A stretch of 64,000 nucleotides of DNA, from the NCBI GenBank assembly GCA_964017065.1, contig OZ024789.1:6886191-6950190 (forward strand), in the 5' to 3' direction. Shown in pieces: positions 24,601-32,789 of this stretch. The translations under genes were made by a program, and so were the position numbers. The stretch's first letter is position 1, and each line of letters begins with the position of its first letter. Under the pieces are notes generated by a model, which did not search any database, was not told the origin of the DNA, and worked only from the letters and a program-made list of their open reading frames with translations. Source of the DNA: Haliclona indistincta. Its lineage: Eukaryota; Porifera; Demospongiae; Haplosclerida; Chalinidae.

Positions 24601-27600
24601 AAGACTGATACCGTAGCTATTATAGGCCTCAAGAAGCTCTGACGTACGGTACATGTGAGACTGAGTGAGGAAATCGACATGGATAGGAGGTTGGGTGACA
24701 CACCCACAATACCATAAAGTGCTCTTACAAGGACACGTAGCTTTAGAAAGCCATGGATAAGCCGCTCTTGCCAGCACAGAAAACGTCTTCATAAGACTAT
24801 AAATTCAGTGAAGAAGCTGCCGAGAGTTTTTTCGTGGAGAGTTTCGAGCGGTAAGACGTAAACAAGTGTGTTTTTTGATGACACATACACAGATGGACAC
24901 AAACGCATAACCCTCGCACATACTGCGCACGGGTAATAAAAATCATTCGACTACTGAGGTGCAAACTGTGTTTCTTCCTGCTACGTTTGACCATCACTTG
25001 TTTGAGGGAGTCCAGATACTCAAAAACCAACTCCACCAACCTAGTTACCACAGACCCAGCCTTGGTTGTGTCTGAGGGACGGGTCCCTTGTTGACTAATC
25101 TGTATTTCCCCGGTCCTATATTAACCTGAACTATTTTCTTTCCATTTTCCTTTCATTAATATAACCAAACTGTTCTAGTGCTTGTTCTTGTATGTTTATT
25201 CTGCAATCTGCTGTATGATTTGCTATCTCTTAGGGATACTATGGTGCAATCATTGAAGAGAATGGAAACTATGGAACACAACGTTGAGTAAGTATTGCTA
25301 GACTATTCTATAGAATACTGAGAACAATCCTGAGCAGCAGCACAGCAATCTGCATTGCTTACCGATCGCTGACCATCTCTATCAATACAGCTTTCGTTGT
25401 TTGATTTTTAGTCTGTTATAGCTTTGTGTTTTGGCATTAGCTTTGGCCAGATTGTGTTTCGTGCCATATGTGTTATGAACGTTTCCGTCTATGCAGTTTT
25501 GTTGTTGATTGTATGGGCATGTTCTCGGGAACATGTCATTGCATTACTCAACATGGTAAATACAAGCATTTTGTCAAATATAGGGCTTGCTCAAAGTTCG
25601 TTGTTTTTCATGCTGTAATGTCCTTATTCATTTCAGAGTAGTGATGTCTACTCCTTATGATTTTTTCCAGTCGGTTGAACAAAGAGATCTCACCAAGTTG
25701 TGCACATGGGTTGGAGAACTATATCTTGAGTTGCACCAAGGAACATACACCACACAAGCTTTGGTATTATGATTAGCAACATGATACATCTTAGCTATTT
25801 AAATTTTATTTTTTAGTTGAAGAAAGAGAACAGACAACTGGAATTTTTGCTGCATGATACGGAGTTTGTTAGCACTTTGGCTATTGCAAGTTGGTTGTTC
25901 CTCATATTTATATTCAGCTGGTTAGCATCTGTATCATGTAGTGTTAGGTCATTGGAGTGAAGCTGATAAATTGAAAAGTGATTTGTTATTGTTATGGAAG
26001 AAGCTTCTTCTCAATCAATTCCATGATGTTATACCTGGTAGTTGCATTGATCTGGTAATCATCGGTGTTTTGTTAAACTTGTGGGTAATGTGTTTGGTTT
26101 AGGTTGTCAAGGATGCACTGAAGCTTTACCAAGGTAAACCTTCTTAAACTATCTTATGAAATTTACTTTCTGTTGATAGAAATAAGGGAATCAGCTGAGA
26201 AAATTATTTCTTCAAAGTGTGAACACTTGACGAAAGCATTAACAGACACGACTGACGTATCGGTAAGTTGTGGACATGGAAACAATGCCATACAGCTTAT
26301 ATGTAGGGCTGAAATATTGTTTCACATAAGACCTAAGGTATTACGATTATGCATAACACTTTCATTTATCCAACAGTCAGTAGAAGATTATGGTGCAGTT
26401 AATACATTCAGCTGGTCTCGTACAGAGTTAGTGGTATTACCACCAAATGATTCAGTTGGTCCTCCAGCTGAAAAGAAGAGGAAAGATTTGTCTTCGGGTC
26501 TTATTCAGCAAAACAGTGATGGGAAGACACTTGGTATGTGATTATGTTGTTTTGTTTCTTATGTGTTTCTCACAGGCTTAGTGAAGTGTCCTCCAGCGGG
26601 ATTGCATCAGGTACTTCTCCAACCACCTTTAGAACCAGCTACTGTACTACAGGTTAGTATTGTATAATGTGAATTTTGTTTATATTGCACTTGTTATTAT
26701 CAGCAAACCGATGGAAGTTATTTACTGGAGAATCAGTATATCAAGGCAGTTGTAGCTAATGATGGTGCCCTCATGTCAGTTATTCATAAAAGTTCTGGAA
26801 AGTAAGAATATTGACAAATGAACTTGCATACGTGCGTGCGTACATCTTGATAGAGAGACAATAGCTAGTAACTGTCGCGGAAATCAATTGACTCTGTTTG
26901 ATGATGTTCCCTTATTTTGGGATGCTTGGGACGTGATGGATTACCACTTGGAAACCAGGTTTGTAACATGTTGTTAGTTTAGTGTCACATTTTTGGTGCT
27001 TACAGAAAAGCAGTCAGTATAATACAGGCTCCGATTACTGTTGTAGAAAAAGGACCACTTCGTGTTGCTCTCAAGGTCATACCGTGTTTTGTTTTTCTTT
27101 GTTTGTGAGCCTATCTGTAAACCAGAATAAACTTGAATTTGCTTTATACAGTTAGTCCTGAAAATCTCTGAAAAGAGCCATGCTGAGCAAACAATACTGT
27201 TAGCAGCTGATATACCATACATACAGTTTCAGTTGAAGGTATGAAGTTTAAAGAGTCACGTGACTGCATAGTAAGCTTAACATGTAGGTAGAATGGAAGG
27301 AGTCTCACAAATTCCTCAAGGTTGAGTTCCCACTTGCTGTGCACTCGACTTTTGCTACTTATGAGATACAATTTGGACATGTCATGCGACCAACTCATTT
27401 CAATACCTCTTGGGACCAAGCAAAATATGAGGTAAGCTGTGGGTCTCTATGTATCTGTTGGCTGTTGAATAGACCAAAACACACTGACTAAGGTGTAAGA
27501 CATGTAGAAAGCCTATACCAGGCTTCTGTGAAGTGATTTTTTGTTACTACTTTTACAGGTGTGTGGTCATAAGTGGGCAGATCTTTCCGAACATGGCTTT

Positions 27601-28613
27601 GGTGTAGCTCTGTTGAATGACTGCAAATATGGCTATTCAACTCTTGGGAATGTAATGAGACTGTCATTGTAAGTCACATAAGCACAGAGAAAAGCTAAAA
27701 AGTGAAAACAGTTATTTTTGTGGCCAAGTTTGTGTAATCTCATGCACCACTAGTATCATATTTACACTTCTCTATCTACTCACCGAATTCATAAACATTT
27801 TGTACACACTCCCTTTACAAGAGGCACCGTTTTACAAAGTGTGATGTTTGTTGTTTTCTTAGGCTAAGATCACCAAAGGCTCCTGATGCTAATGCCGACA
27901 TGGGAGAACACGTTTTATCGTATGCTCTTATGCCTCACTCGGGTAAGTGCTTATGTTGTCAATGACTTGTGTTGCTCATTTTTGTCATAGGAACATTTCA
28001 AGAAGCTGAAGTTATTCAGAATGCCAGTAATTTTAACAATCCAATGAGGATATTGTCCACCTCTGTTTCCGCTGGTAAATACAAAGTACTTGACACTAGT
28101 ATGGTTGAATGGAATACGAGCCTGCACTACATATTGAGACTACCATATCACTTATAGCTGCCTACTTAGGGTTTTTCACTCTGGTGCTGTAATAACAGTT
28201 GGAATCACTTGTTATCTGTTTTTATAGGTGGATCATTGTTTGAAATATTAGGAAGCAAGGCTGTTATATTGGATACATTGAAGCTTGTCAGTATAAGATG
28301 TTTGTATGTCAACTGATGATGAATATTATCAATCTATAGAGTGAATCAGCGGAATATTGTATTGTTGCAAGATTATTTGAGGCTTTTGGAAGTCATGCTA
28401 AGGTTGGACTGGTGTTTAACAGTGCTCTTCCGATCGTCAAATATCAAAGGTATGATAATTGTCTAAGATAACAAAGTGTAACTTTGTCATTTCAGAGTCG
28501 ATCTGTTAGAAAATCCAATTTCAGAGCATCAGAACGTGTCAGCTGGCGAAGAAATACCAATCCATTTTTCTCCATTTCAAGTGGTTACTTTGCTACTATA
28601 CTGTGATAGTTAA
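9655..28613 (+). CDS. MAN2C1: Cytosolic alpha-mannosidase MAN2C1 (GH38), 34 exons
   Basis: All exons join in phase to 1075 aa; human MAN2C1 is 1040. Exons: 9655-9803, 9861-9992, 13670-13766, 20063-20089, 20179-20246, 20532-20709, 20865-20962, 21177-21265, 21640-21746, 21940-22050, 22102-22194, 23122-23238, 23386-23423, 23473-23530, 23684-23775, 25234-25287, 25637-25763, 25817-25889, 25948-26054, 26103-26133, 26180-26262, 26377-26533, 26576-26652, 26704-26801, 26854-26958, 27006-27075, 27152-27238, 27288-27431, 27559-27668, 27863-27942, 27991-28074, 28228-28286, 28340-28449, 28496-28613. Key sites are the zinc-binding CHIDTAWLWP, the nucleophile Asp in [26 protein letters not shown], and the second zinc His in [13 protein letters not shown]. 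The C-terminal block [19 protein letters not shown] is family-typical. The enzyme trims free oligomannosides in the cytosol. Introns 2 and 3 are swollen by transposon debris; the remaining coding sequence looks intact. Confidence 0.96.
10129..10522. repeat. MITE with TACTGTAAATC ends
   Basis: The left end ATACTGTAAATCAGGAAATTTT is matched by inverted GAATTTTTCTCGATTTACAGTA at the right. The interior has the TTTCGTGG/CCACGAAAAT pairs common to such MITEs. It lies in MAN2C1 intron 2 with no ORF. Confidence 0.6.
10523..10949. other. Intron sequence, nothing recognised
   Basis: Part of MAN2C1 intron 2 between a MITE and the hAT pseudogene. It contains a TTTTGCGG-rich stretch near 10635-10690 that may be MITE debris. 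Confidence 0.3.
10950..12930 (-). pseudogene. Decayed hAT transposase (TTF zinc finger, DUF4371, hAT C-terminal)
   Basis: Read on the minus strand from 12930 down. A TTF-type zinc finger stretch ([16 protein letters not shown], then [14 protein letters not shown]) is followed by a frame break near 12715. A DUF4371 core comes next ([20 protein letters not shown]), then a catalytic-region fragment with [18 protein letters not shown] at about 12020. The dimerisation tail is at 10952-11332 ([17 protein letters not shown]). Order and content match ZMYM/TTF-type hAT transposases. Several frameshifts and stops split it, so it cannot make one protein. It lies antisense inside MAN2C1 intron 2. Confidence 0.85.
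13202..13353. repeat. Hairpin MITE with TA duplication
   Basis: CAGGGTTTTGCAGGTTGCTT at the left is exactly inverted at the right (AAGCAACCTGCAAAACCCTG). The arms continue through a GCTAGCGCATGCGCA-like core. Both ends are flanked by TA, as for Tc1/mariner-type insertions. Confidence 0.8.
13802..14370. repeat. TACCGTATAGCCGG-family MITE, copy 1
   Basis: It has inverted ends TACCGTATAGCCGGTTATTT and AAATAACCGGCTATACGGTA. The interior is shared with the copy at 38385-39551, including a minus-strand open stretch with [12 protein letters not shown] that may be leftover transposase or chance. It lies in MAN2C1 intron 3. Confidence 0.85.
14484..14756 (+). CDS. THAP-domain ORF inside MAN2C1 intron 3
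   Basis: The 90-aa ORF is nearly all one THAP zinc finger. It opens [13 protein letters not shown] with the first two zinc cysteines, then [20 protein letters not shown] with the invariant Trp. SSWICNEHF carries the last Cys and His, and AYVPMVF corresponds to the AVPTIF box. THAP fingers bind DNA in chromatin proteins and in P-element-type transposases. The ORF ends shortly after the finger. Possible downstream exons were not resolved, so it may be a fragment of a P-like transposase or a 5' exon of a nested gene. It lies on the MAN2C1 coding strand, 114 bp after a MITE. Confidence 0.75.
   Translation: MGKCCIAVGCKRRYEKRSGVKFYRFPRDEAQRNAWAAAVKRKDWKPNNSSWICNEHFLGGNNPLSPAYVPMVFEHKSGALKAADSANSLY
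14757..15140. other. Intron sequence after the THAP ORF, nothing firm
   Basis: A possible splice acceptor lies near 14794 but no continuing domain is recognisable. The segment ends in repeated CCCTTTAA motifs at 15126-15145 that begin the next repeat. Confidence 0.3.
15141..15730. repeat. Old non-coding repeat, unit 1 (TTAA borders)
   Basis: The unit begins TTAACCCCTATTGTTGC with a short stem-loop TGTTGC..GCAACA and ends ATTAAAGGGTTAA. Landmarks shared with unit 2, in the same order, are AATTAAGCCAAA, TGGCTTCAGG, CGAAGTGGGAG and GGTTAAAATT-like text. TTAA borders recall piggyBac-type elements, but no transposase is visible. Confidence 0.65.
15727..16324. repeat. Old non-coding repeat, unit 2, tandem to unit 1
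   Basis: It shares the TTAA with unit 1. It begins TTAACCCCTAATGACGCC with a stem-loop ATGACGCC..GGCGTCAT at the same place as in unit 1 but with different bases. It ends ATTAAAGGGTTAA. It is a diverged copy of the same roughly 600-bp repeat. Confidence 0.65.
16325..16632. other. Intron sequence, nothing recognised
   Basis: AT-rich MAN2C1 intron 3 sequence. A CTCCCCCTATTGACCAGGCG run near 16502 could be a retroelement border, but I could not support it. Confidence 0.25.
16633..17334 (-). pseudogene. BEL/Pao-type retrotransposon gag fragment
   Basis: The minus-strand segment at 17149-17334 reads [20 protein letters not shown], then [15 protein letters not shown], a hallmark of the DUF1759 gag region of BEL/Pao elements. 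The downstream segment at 16710-17015 contains [19 protein letters not shown] and [11 protein letters not shown], the following conserved gag block. The frames are broken and pol is absent. Antisense in MAN2C1 intron 3. Confidence 0.75.
17340..17858 (-). pseudogene. hAT-like transposase fragment
   Basis: The minus-strand ORF at 17583-17858 contains [13 protein letters not shown], then [18 protein letters not shown] and [11 protein letters not shown], the pattern of the DDE core in invertebrate hAT-like transposases. A second piece near 17370-17485 reads [19 protein letters not shown]. The first parts and the C-terminus are missing, so this is a fragment. Confidence 0.65.
17859..19161. other. 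Intron sequence, nothing recognised
   Basis: MAN2C1 intron 3. Open stretches at 17867-18070 and 18790-18972 show no family features. Probably decayed mobile DNA. Confidence 0.3.
19275..19860 (-). pseudogene. SWIM zinc-finger protein fragment (YqaJ/SWIM family common in invertebrates)
   Basis: From the ATG at 19860 the protein reads [20 protein letters not shown]. After a frame break near 19700 it continues [20 protein letters not shown] and then [21 protein letters not shown] motif follows, [20 protein letters not shown], with CxC-like and CxH spacing. This matches multi-copy invertebrate proteins that pair a SWIM finger with a YqaJ-type nuclease, which I suspect are mobile-element borne. 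The nuclease part is absent. The frameshift and truncation make it a pseudogene, antisense in MAN2C1 intron 3. Confidence 0.7.
22192..22940. repeat. 34-bp minisatellite, about 22 copies, spanning the exon-11 donor of MAN2C1
   Basis: The unit is GTTGTTAGTCAGTTGTTACC followed by TATAGTACAGTAAT. The array starts 3 bp inside exon 11, so the first unit contains the real GT donor at 22195-22196. Most copies are identical; two near 22830-22870 have one extra A (TATAAGTACAG) and the last has GCACAG. The array fills most of the 927-bp intron 11. Confidence 0.95.
23845..24240. repeat. MITE disrupted by a second element (23910-24228)
   Basis: The inner element has inverted ends CAGGCGCGTGTCCACGA / TCCTGGACACGCGCCTG and a 5-bp duplication ATGGC at both sides (23905-23909, 24229-24233). 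The outer sequence contains a perfect 16-bp-arm hairpin CCATACAGCACACATT..AATGTGTGCTGTATGG. Both lie in MAN2C1 intron 15. Confidence 0.7.
24426..24936. repeat. Repeat family A, uninterrupted copy
   Basis: It begins ACTAGAGTTCTAATGAACAC, contains CCCGTGCGC near the left and GCGCACGGGTAA at the right, and has no ORF. It matches the copies at 57218-59172 (with two insertions) and 50693-51000 (inverted, internally deleted). It lies in MAN2C1 intron 15. Confidence 0.85.
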
Positions 28614-28770
28614 GCTCTACGATCTGTGAAACAATCTTTTAGTTGTAAATATTAGGAACACACTTTATACTGTGCAATTGTTACGACTTCACAGGAGACG
28701 AATTTTACTTTTTGTTTTTCATGAAGTTTATATTGTAGTACAGCTGTGGTAAAAGCTAAAATAATGTTGC
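28614..28770. terminator. 157-bp shared 3' region of convergent MAN2C1 and TBC1D30
   Basis: The stop codons of two convergent genes are 157 bp apart, so the transcripts' 3' ends probably overlap. No consensus AATAAA was found on the MAN2C1 strand. Confidence 0.4.
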
Positions 28771-30878
28771 CTAAAGTCTGTTTGTGTTGAAGTTTGTAGA
28801 GAGAATAAATCTCTTTCCATGTTTCTGTAGCATTCGTTTTTTTTGTTCATCCTCCACTTGCTGATAGTGTTGTACCACCTCTATTGGCACATCAGCAGCA
28901 TAGGCAAAAGCGAATGTGTTCCCTTGAGCACCAGACTGTGGACAAATAGCTTGGGCTGACACTCTCACTGATTTCTTCAACTGTATATGACCACCAGGAC
29001 TAGTAGGAGCGGAAGTTAACTTAAGTGTGACTCCAGTTGACATATTGGATTGCGTCTGTCGGCTGTGTAAATATAACCCTCCACCCTGTGATGGTAGCGG
29101 GCAAGATATAGTTCTCAATGGCTTGTACCCTGGTTGGGTTTTAGACATTCTCAGCTGAGAAACTGAAGGTAAGTCACTCCTTCTTGCAACTGTTCTTAAT
29201 GTGTACATCACCTGGATGACAAAACAATATACTGTATCAAGAGTGAGAGTATGCATTGGTCATTTAATACCCAGCTCTCTGGTGGCGATTTTAATTATGC
29301 ATGGGTGGTGAAGTGTGCATGTATTGAATGTGTACACTGACTTTGATGAAATCTGATGATGAGAGGAGTTGTGAGAGCCGTAGTTTTTCCAATAATTCAC
29401 TCATGGTAGAATAAAACTCACTAGTAGTACGCACAGACAATATCTCACTAAAAATGTAAGTGATATGAAAGACAAGCGTATAATGAATAAGCAATCTACT
29501 CACACTTCAAGCACAGCCCACACTGCTAGACAAGCAAACAAAACCATTTCAGACCCTTCCAATAAAATAGCATCAATAACTCTCCTTGCTGCCTTGCGAG
29601 GAAGAATATTAACCAGAATAACTGGCAACCATCGAATAGAGAAAGCATCCATCAAAGGTGGTTCGTAGCAATTGCCTGGGTTTTTTAATGGAGGGGAAGT
29701 GAAAGAATAAGCAAGTTGAGATGAAGCTGATGATATTCGAAGATGATCTAAATGAGCAGCTATGTCTGGAAGGAGGTAAGAGAGAAGTGTTCTCAAAACG
29801 GACATATCAGTGGATAAGAATGATAGATGATCTGAATAGTAGCCTTTTGGTATCTTGTGATCTAGAAGACAGGACAAAACCTAAAAATCAAAAGTAAGAG
29901 ATGATTGTGAGTGGTAGAATGTCAGCTGTCGTTTATGTGACTGTTTATAATAATAATTGATATATAACATGTTTGGTTTTATTTTAAGGCATTCATTTTC
30001 AATTCCCATCAGTAACAATAGTGACTAACTTTAACAGCTAAAGTTTCATCTTCTCCAACCACCTTCACAATAGTTGCTGTGATAGCCATGTACTCCTGAT
30101 AGTAACAACTGTCATTATTCATTGCATACGATATTAGAACTCTACTAATCTTGTTTCCTTCGTTGCCGTACTGACTTGCTCTCTATAAAAGAATATTATG
30201 TATGCAGCACATATATATCAGATATCACCTTAGTGATTGTCTCTTTCAGTGTTTCATTATCTAAAGATTGATCTTGTTTGCTAGTTGCATTAGTACTGTG
30301 ATGAGCTAATACTGACCATACCTACATAATACATGTGTTTATGAAAAAACGATTATGTTATACGGTACTTACTCTGTTCCTCCATATCTTGGGAATACCT
30401 TGAGATGTGTAAGCAAGCACTAGCCAGCTCTGAAGCCACTGAAACAATAGTAGAGGAAGGAGTCAAGAATGACGGTTATAATGATGACGGTTATAATGAT
30501 GACTTATATTATACCTGGTGGTAGCTTTCATGTGGATGAAAACTGAATTTTAATTCTGAACTCAATCCTAGATATAATTACAGCACGCATTATACATGAC
30601 AGACCTACGAAACCCTACAGCAAGAGATTTTTCTTGCTCATGCTTTCATACCAATGTCTCTTGCTGCCTGCTTGAGAATATTGGTCATTTTCTCAAAGTT
30701 ACACTCCACTCTTCGCTGGCGACGATCACGTGACAATAACAGACGAATCACTTCTTCTGATGCATCTCTCACAGCTTCTTTTAAGTGCTCAATCCTTGTG
30801 CGGAGTTCATTAATCTCTGGAAAGAGTACATGATTATCTTGAACAGTAGTATGATGTAGCAAATGGTAGAGACAGACT

Positions 30879-30955
<77 letters not shown>

Positions 30956-31128
30956 TAATAAGACAGGGACAGCTAGATGGAAGTACAGGTAGGCAAGACT
31001 GAAGACTACTCAAAAATGAATTGACAAACCAACAAAGAGTTTCCACTCAATAATGGTCAACGTATAAGTACGAACTTACTCCATTTTGACAGGTCCTCGA
31101 TAGAGAAGACTTTGTTAGATAAAGGCAT
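28771..31128 (-). CDS. TBC1D30: TBC1D30-like Rab GTPase-activating protein
   Basis: Nine exons join in phase to 500 aa: 31080-31128, 30652-30816, 30515-30567, 30373-30438, 30229-30321, 30030-30182, 29504-29880, 29342-29447 and 28771-29211. The N-terminal helix INELRTRIEHLKEAVRD matches the segment preceding the TBC domain of TBC1D30. The TBC domain begins at SQGIPKIWRNRVWSVLAHH. It includes LSTDMSVLRTLLSYLLPDIA, YEPPLMDAFSIRWLPVIL and ILLEGSEMVLFACLAVWAVL, then SEFYSTMSELLEK. TBC1D30 acts on Rab8 and affects cilia. The glutamine-finger motif is kept but its surroundings changed (CYYQEY against GYCQGF in vertebrates), so GAP activity is uncertain. The long vertebrate C-terminal tail is missing. 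Intron 1 contains a GACA microsatellite. Confidence 0.88.
30869..30954. repeat. (GACA)n microsatellite, about 21 copies
   Basis: A tetranucleotide tract interrupted once near its left end (GACTGACAG). It lies in intron 1 of the TBC1D30-like gene. Long minus-strand ORFs over it are artefacts of the repeat. Confidence 0.95.
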
Positions 31129-31475
31129 CGTTCGGAATCTCCGCTGTGGACTTCGCTTCCGAGTTTATGTACTGTACTTATGAAAACGGCAGTGTCAACT
31201 GCTCATCGCGCATAATTTCTTGCCAGACTGAAAGTATTATTGCTTCTCGCTGGTTTTCACAGCATCATTATAACAATTTCATTTTCAATGCCACTGAATT
31301 AGCATTGTATCATATAATTACAATGTATGATCCAGCCATAGCGCCATCTGTGCACTGTTCAAAGCAGGAAGGAAGTGACAGACTAATAATATTAAACGTG
31401 CAGGATGTGATGTCTGTTACTTAAGCTCCGAAACTATTATTTTGCGCACTATTATTTTCCGGTCCCTACACAGCA
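31129..31475. promoter_or_regulatory. Divergent intergenic region TBC1D30 / membrane protein
   Basis: The start codons are 347 bp apart on opposite strands. An open 92-codon stretch (31146-31424) lacks a convincing start and is not called as a gene, though it holds several N-glycosylation sequons. Confidence 0.35.
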
Positions 31476-32420
31476 ATGCTTCTGATCATTACTGTAGCTG
31501 TCCATATTGTATTAATTGCCTGTGGAACTGGAGTTAGAGCTCAAAAGAAGTGAGCTGCTGTGCATGTTATCTCAATTCATTCACAGCAGGTTGCTACCAG
31601 TGGAACTGCCGGAATTATTGTTATTTTGCTTTAATCACAGTGAATTTTCAGGCAATGTAATCTTCACTTTGAGATGCCAAGCAGATGAAGTGACATACAA
31701 TTGCTCATTTGAGAATGACTCTGCAGAACTTGGAACAACTCTAAACAATTTGTGCGCATGCTATAATACACCTTCATCATGTGTTCGTATCTTGCAGTCT
31801 TGCTTGATTTTGCCTTCAAACTCATCAACTACTATTCCTCTACCATCCAGTACATGTACTACCTCCATACCTTTCAACAGTGACGATATCAACTTTGGTA
31901 CTTACAAAATTACTATTATTGTTAAAATTAATTTTATCACATGATAGGTTCACTTATACCAATGCTGGTAGGAACAATTGCAAGCTCTGTATTTTTAGCA
32001 GCAATTGTAACTGGATTAGTGGCAGCATGTTTTGTACTAGGTGGAATAAAGTGGGTCATTATCTGGTCATTAAATAATTACTATATTTATTCCAACAGGT
32101 ATATGAAAACTCGTAAAAAAGATGAGCAACGAGAACCTAGACTACGAACCAGGCGTGCAGTTGAATCTTTGTATGAATCAGGCAACTTTGAAAGCAGACC
32201 TGGCATGCCATTGGTATCTAACAATGTACAAAACACCTACCCAACGTATGAATATCCAATGGCACCACCTCTTCGTACAGCCAATGTACACACAGTGGTC
32301 AATCTTGCCTATGGTGAACATGACCGTCCAGTTACTTATGCAAATGTTCATGGAAGTAACAAAAAGAAGCCATGCGTCCCTCCAAAGACAATGTTGAATA
32401 AGAACATACAATCAACATAG
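31476..32420 (+). CDS. Small type I membrane protein with ITIM-like tail motif
   Basis: Exons 31476-31549, 31641-31897, 31948-32050 and 32099-32420 join in phase to 251 aa. Residues 1-22 (MLLIITVAVHIVLIACGTGV) form a signal peptide. The ectodomain is about 85 residues with six or seven cysteines and N-glycosylation sites (NCS, NDS, NSS). A transmembrane helix follows (SVFLAAIVTGLVAACFVLGG), then a basic stop-transfer KTRKKDEQR. The roughly 105-residue tail has tyrosines in SLYESGNF, PTYEYPM, NLAYGEHD and VTYANV. VTYANV fits the ITIM consensus V/I/L/SxYxxV/I/L and also YxN for Grb2-type SH2 domains. A proline cluster VPPK follows. I recognise no ectodomain family. The last intron (32051-32098) is optional, since reading through stays in frame. 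Function as an inhibitory or adaptor receptor is inference. Confidence 0.65.
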
Positions 32421-32789
32421 TTAACTAGAGTAGAGTACACTAATACCTTGTTATGAACACCACCCACTCTATTGTACACACATGTCAGTTGTAAATTATA
32501 GCTCCCAATTATTATCGTTTTGTCTTAGCACGCTATGAAGACACAATACACTAGTAAGTTTATTACTCCACATAAACAATTTTGTACATTATACATAGTA
32601 GAAATTAATACCAAACTTACAGATCTATAATGCAATTCAACTCCAAATTTGAACTGCTCATTATTAATTTTAGTACATAATGTTAATTTCTGTTATAAAG
32701 TGCATAAAATAAATCAAATAAATAAAAATCACACTAATAAATGAACTAATCGACATTTTACAATGTTTATTCATAGTAACAATCATTAT
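32421..32789. other. Convergent 3' region with poly(A) signals
   Basis: Several AATAAA hexamers near 32705-32725 serve the plus-strand gene. TTTATT at 32766-32771 reads AATAAA on the minus strand for PXK. No other feature was seen. Confidence 0.5.

Noticed and set aside
24797..25051. Minus-strand ORF also seen at 59027-59230
   Set aside because: The similarity is due to repeat family A, not to a gene.
30638..31046. Minus-strand ORFs with long SVCL or VCLS repeats
   Set aside because: They translate the GACA microsatellite in a TBC1D30 intron; only the part from 30652 to 30816 is a real exon.
31146..31424. 92-aa plus-strand ORF with N-glycosylation sequons
   Set aside because: It has no convincing start, signal peptide or splice link to the following membrane-protein gene; kept as intergenic.
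32122..32411. Alternative frames over the membrane-protein tail
   Set aside because: The frame with in-phase exon joins and a consistent TM plus tail is the one at 31941-32420; others are shadows.
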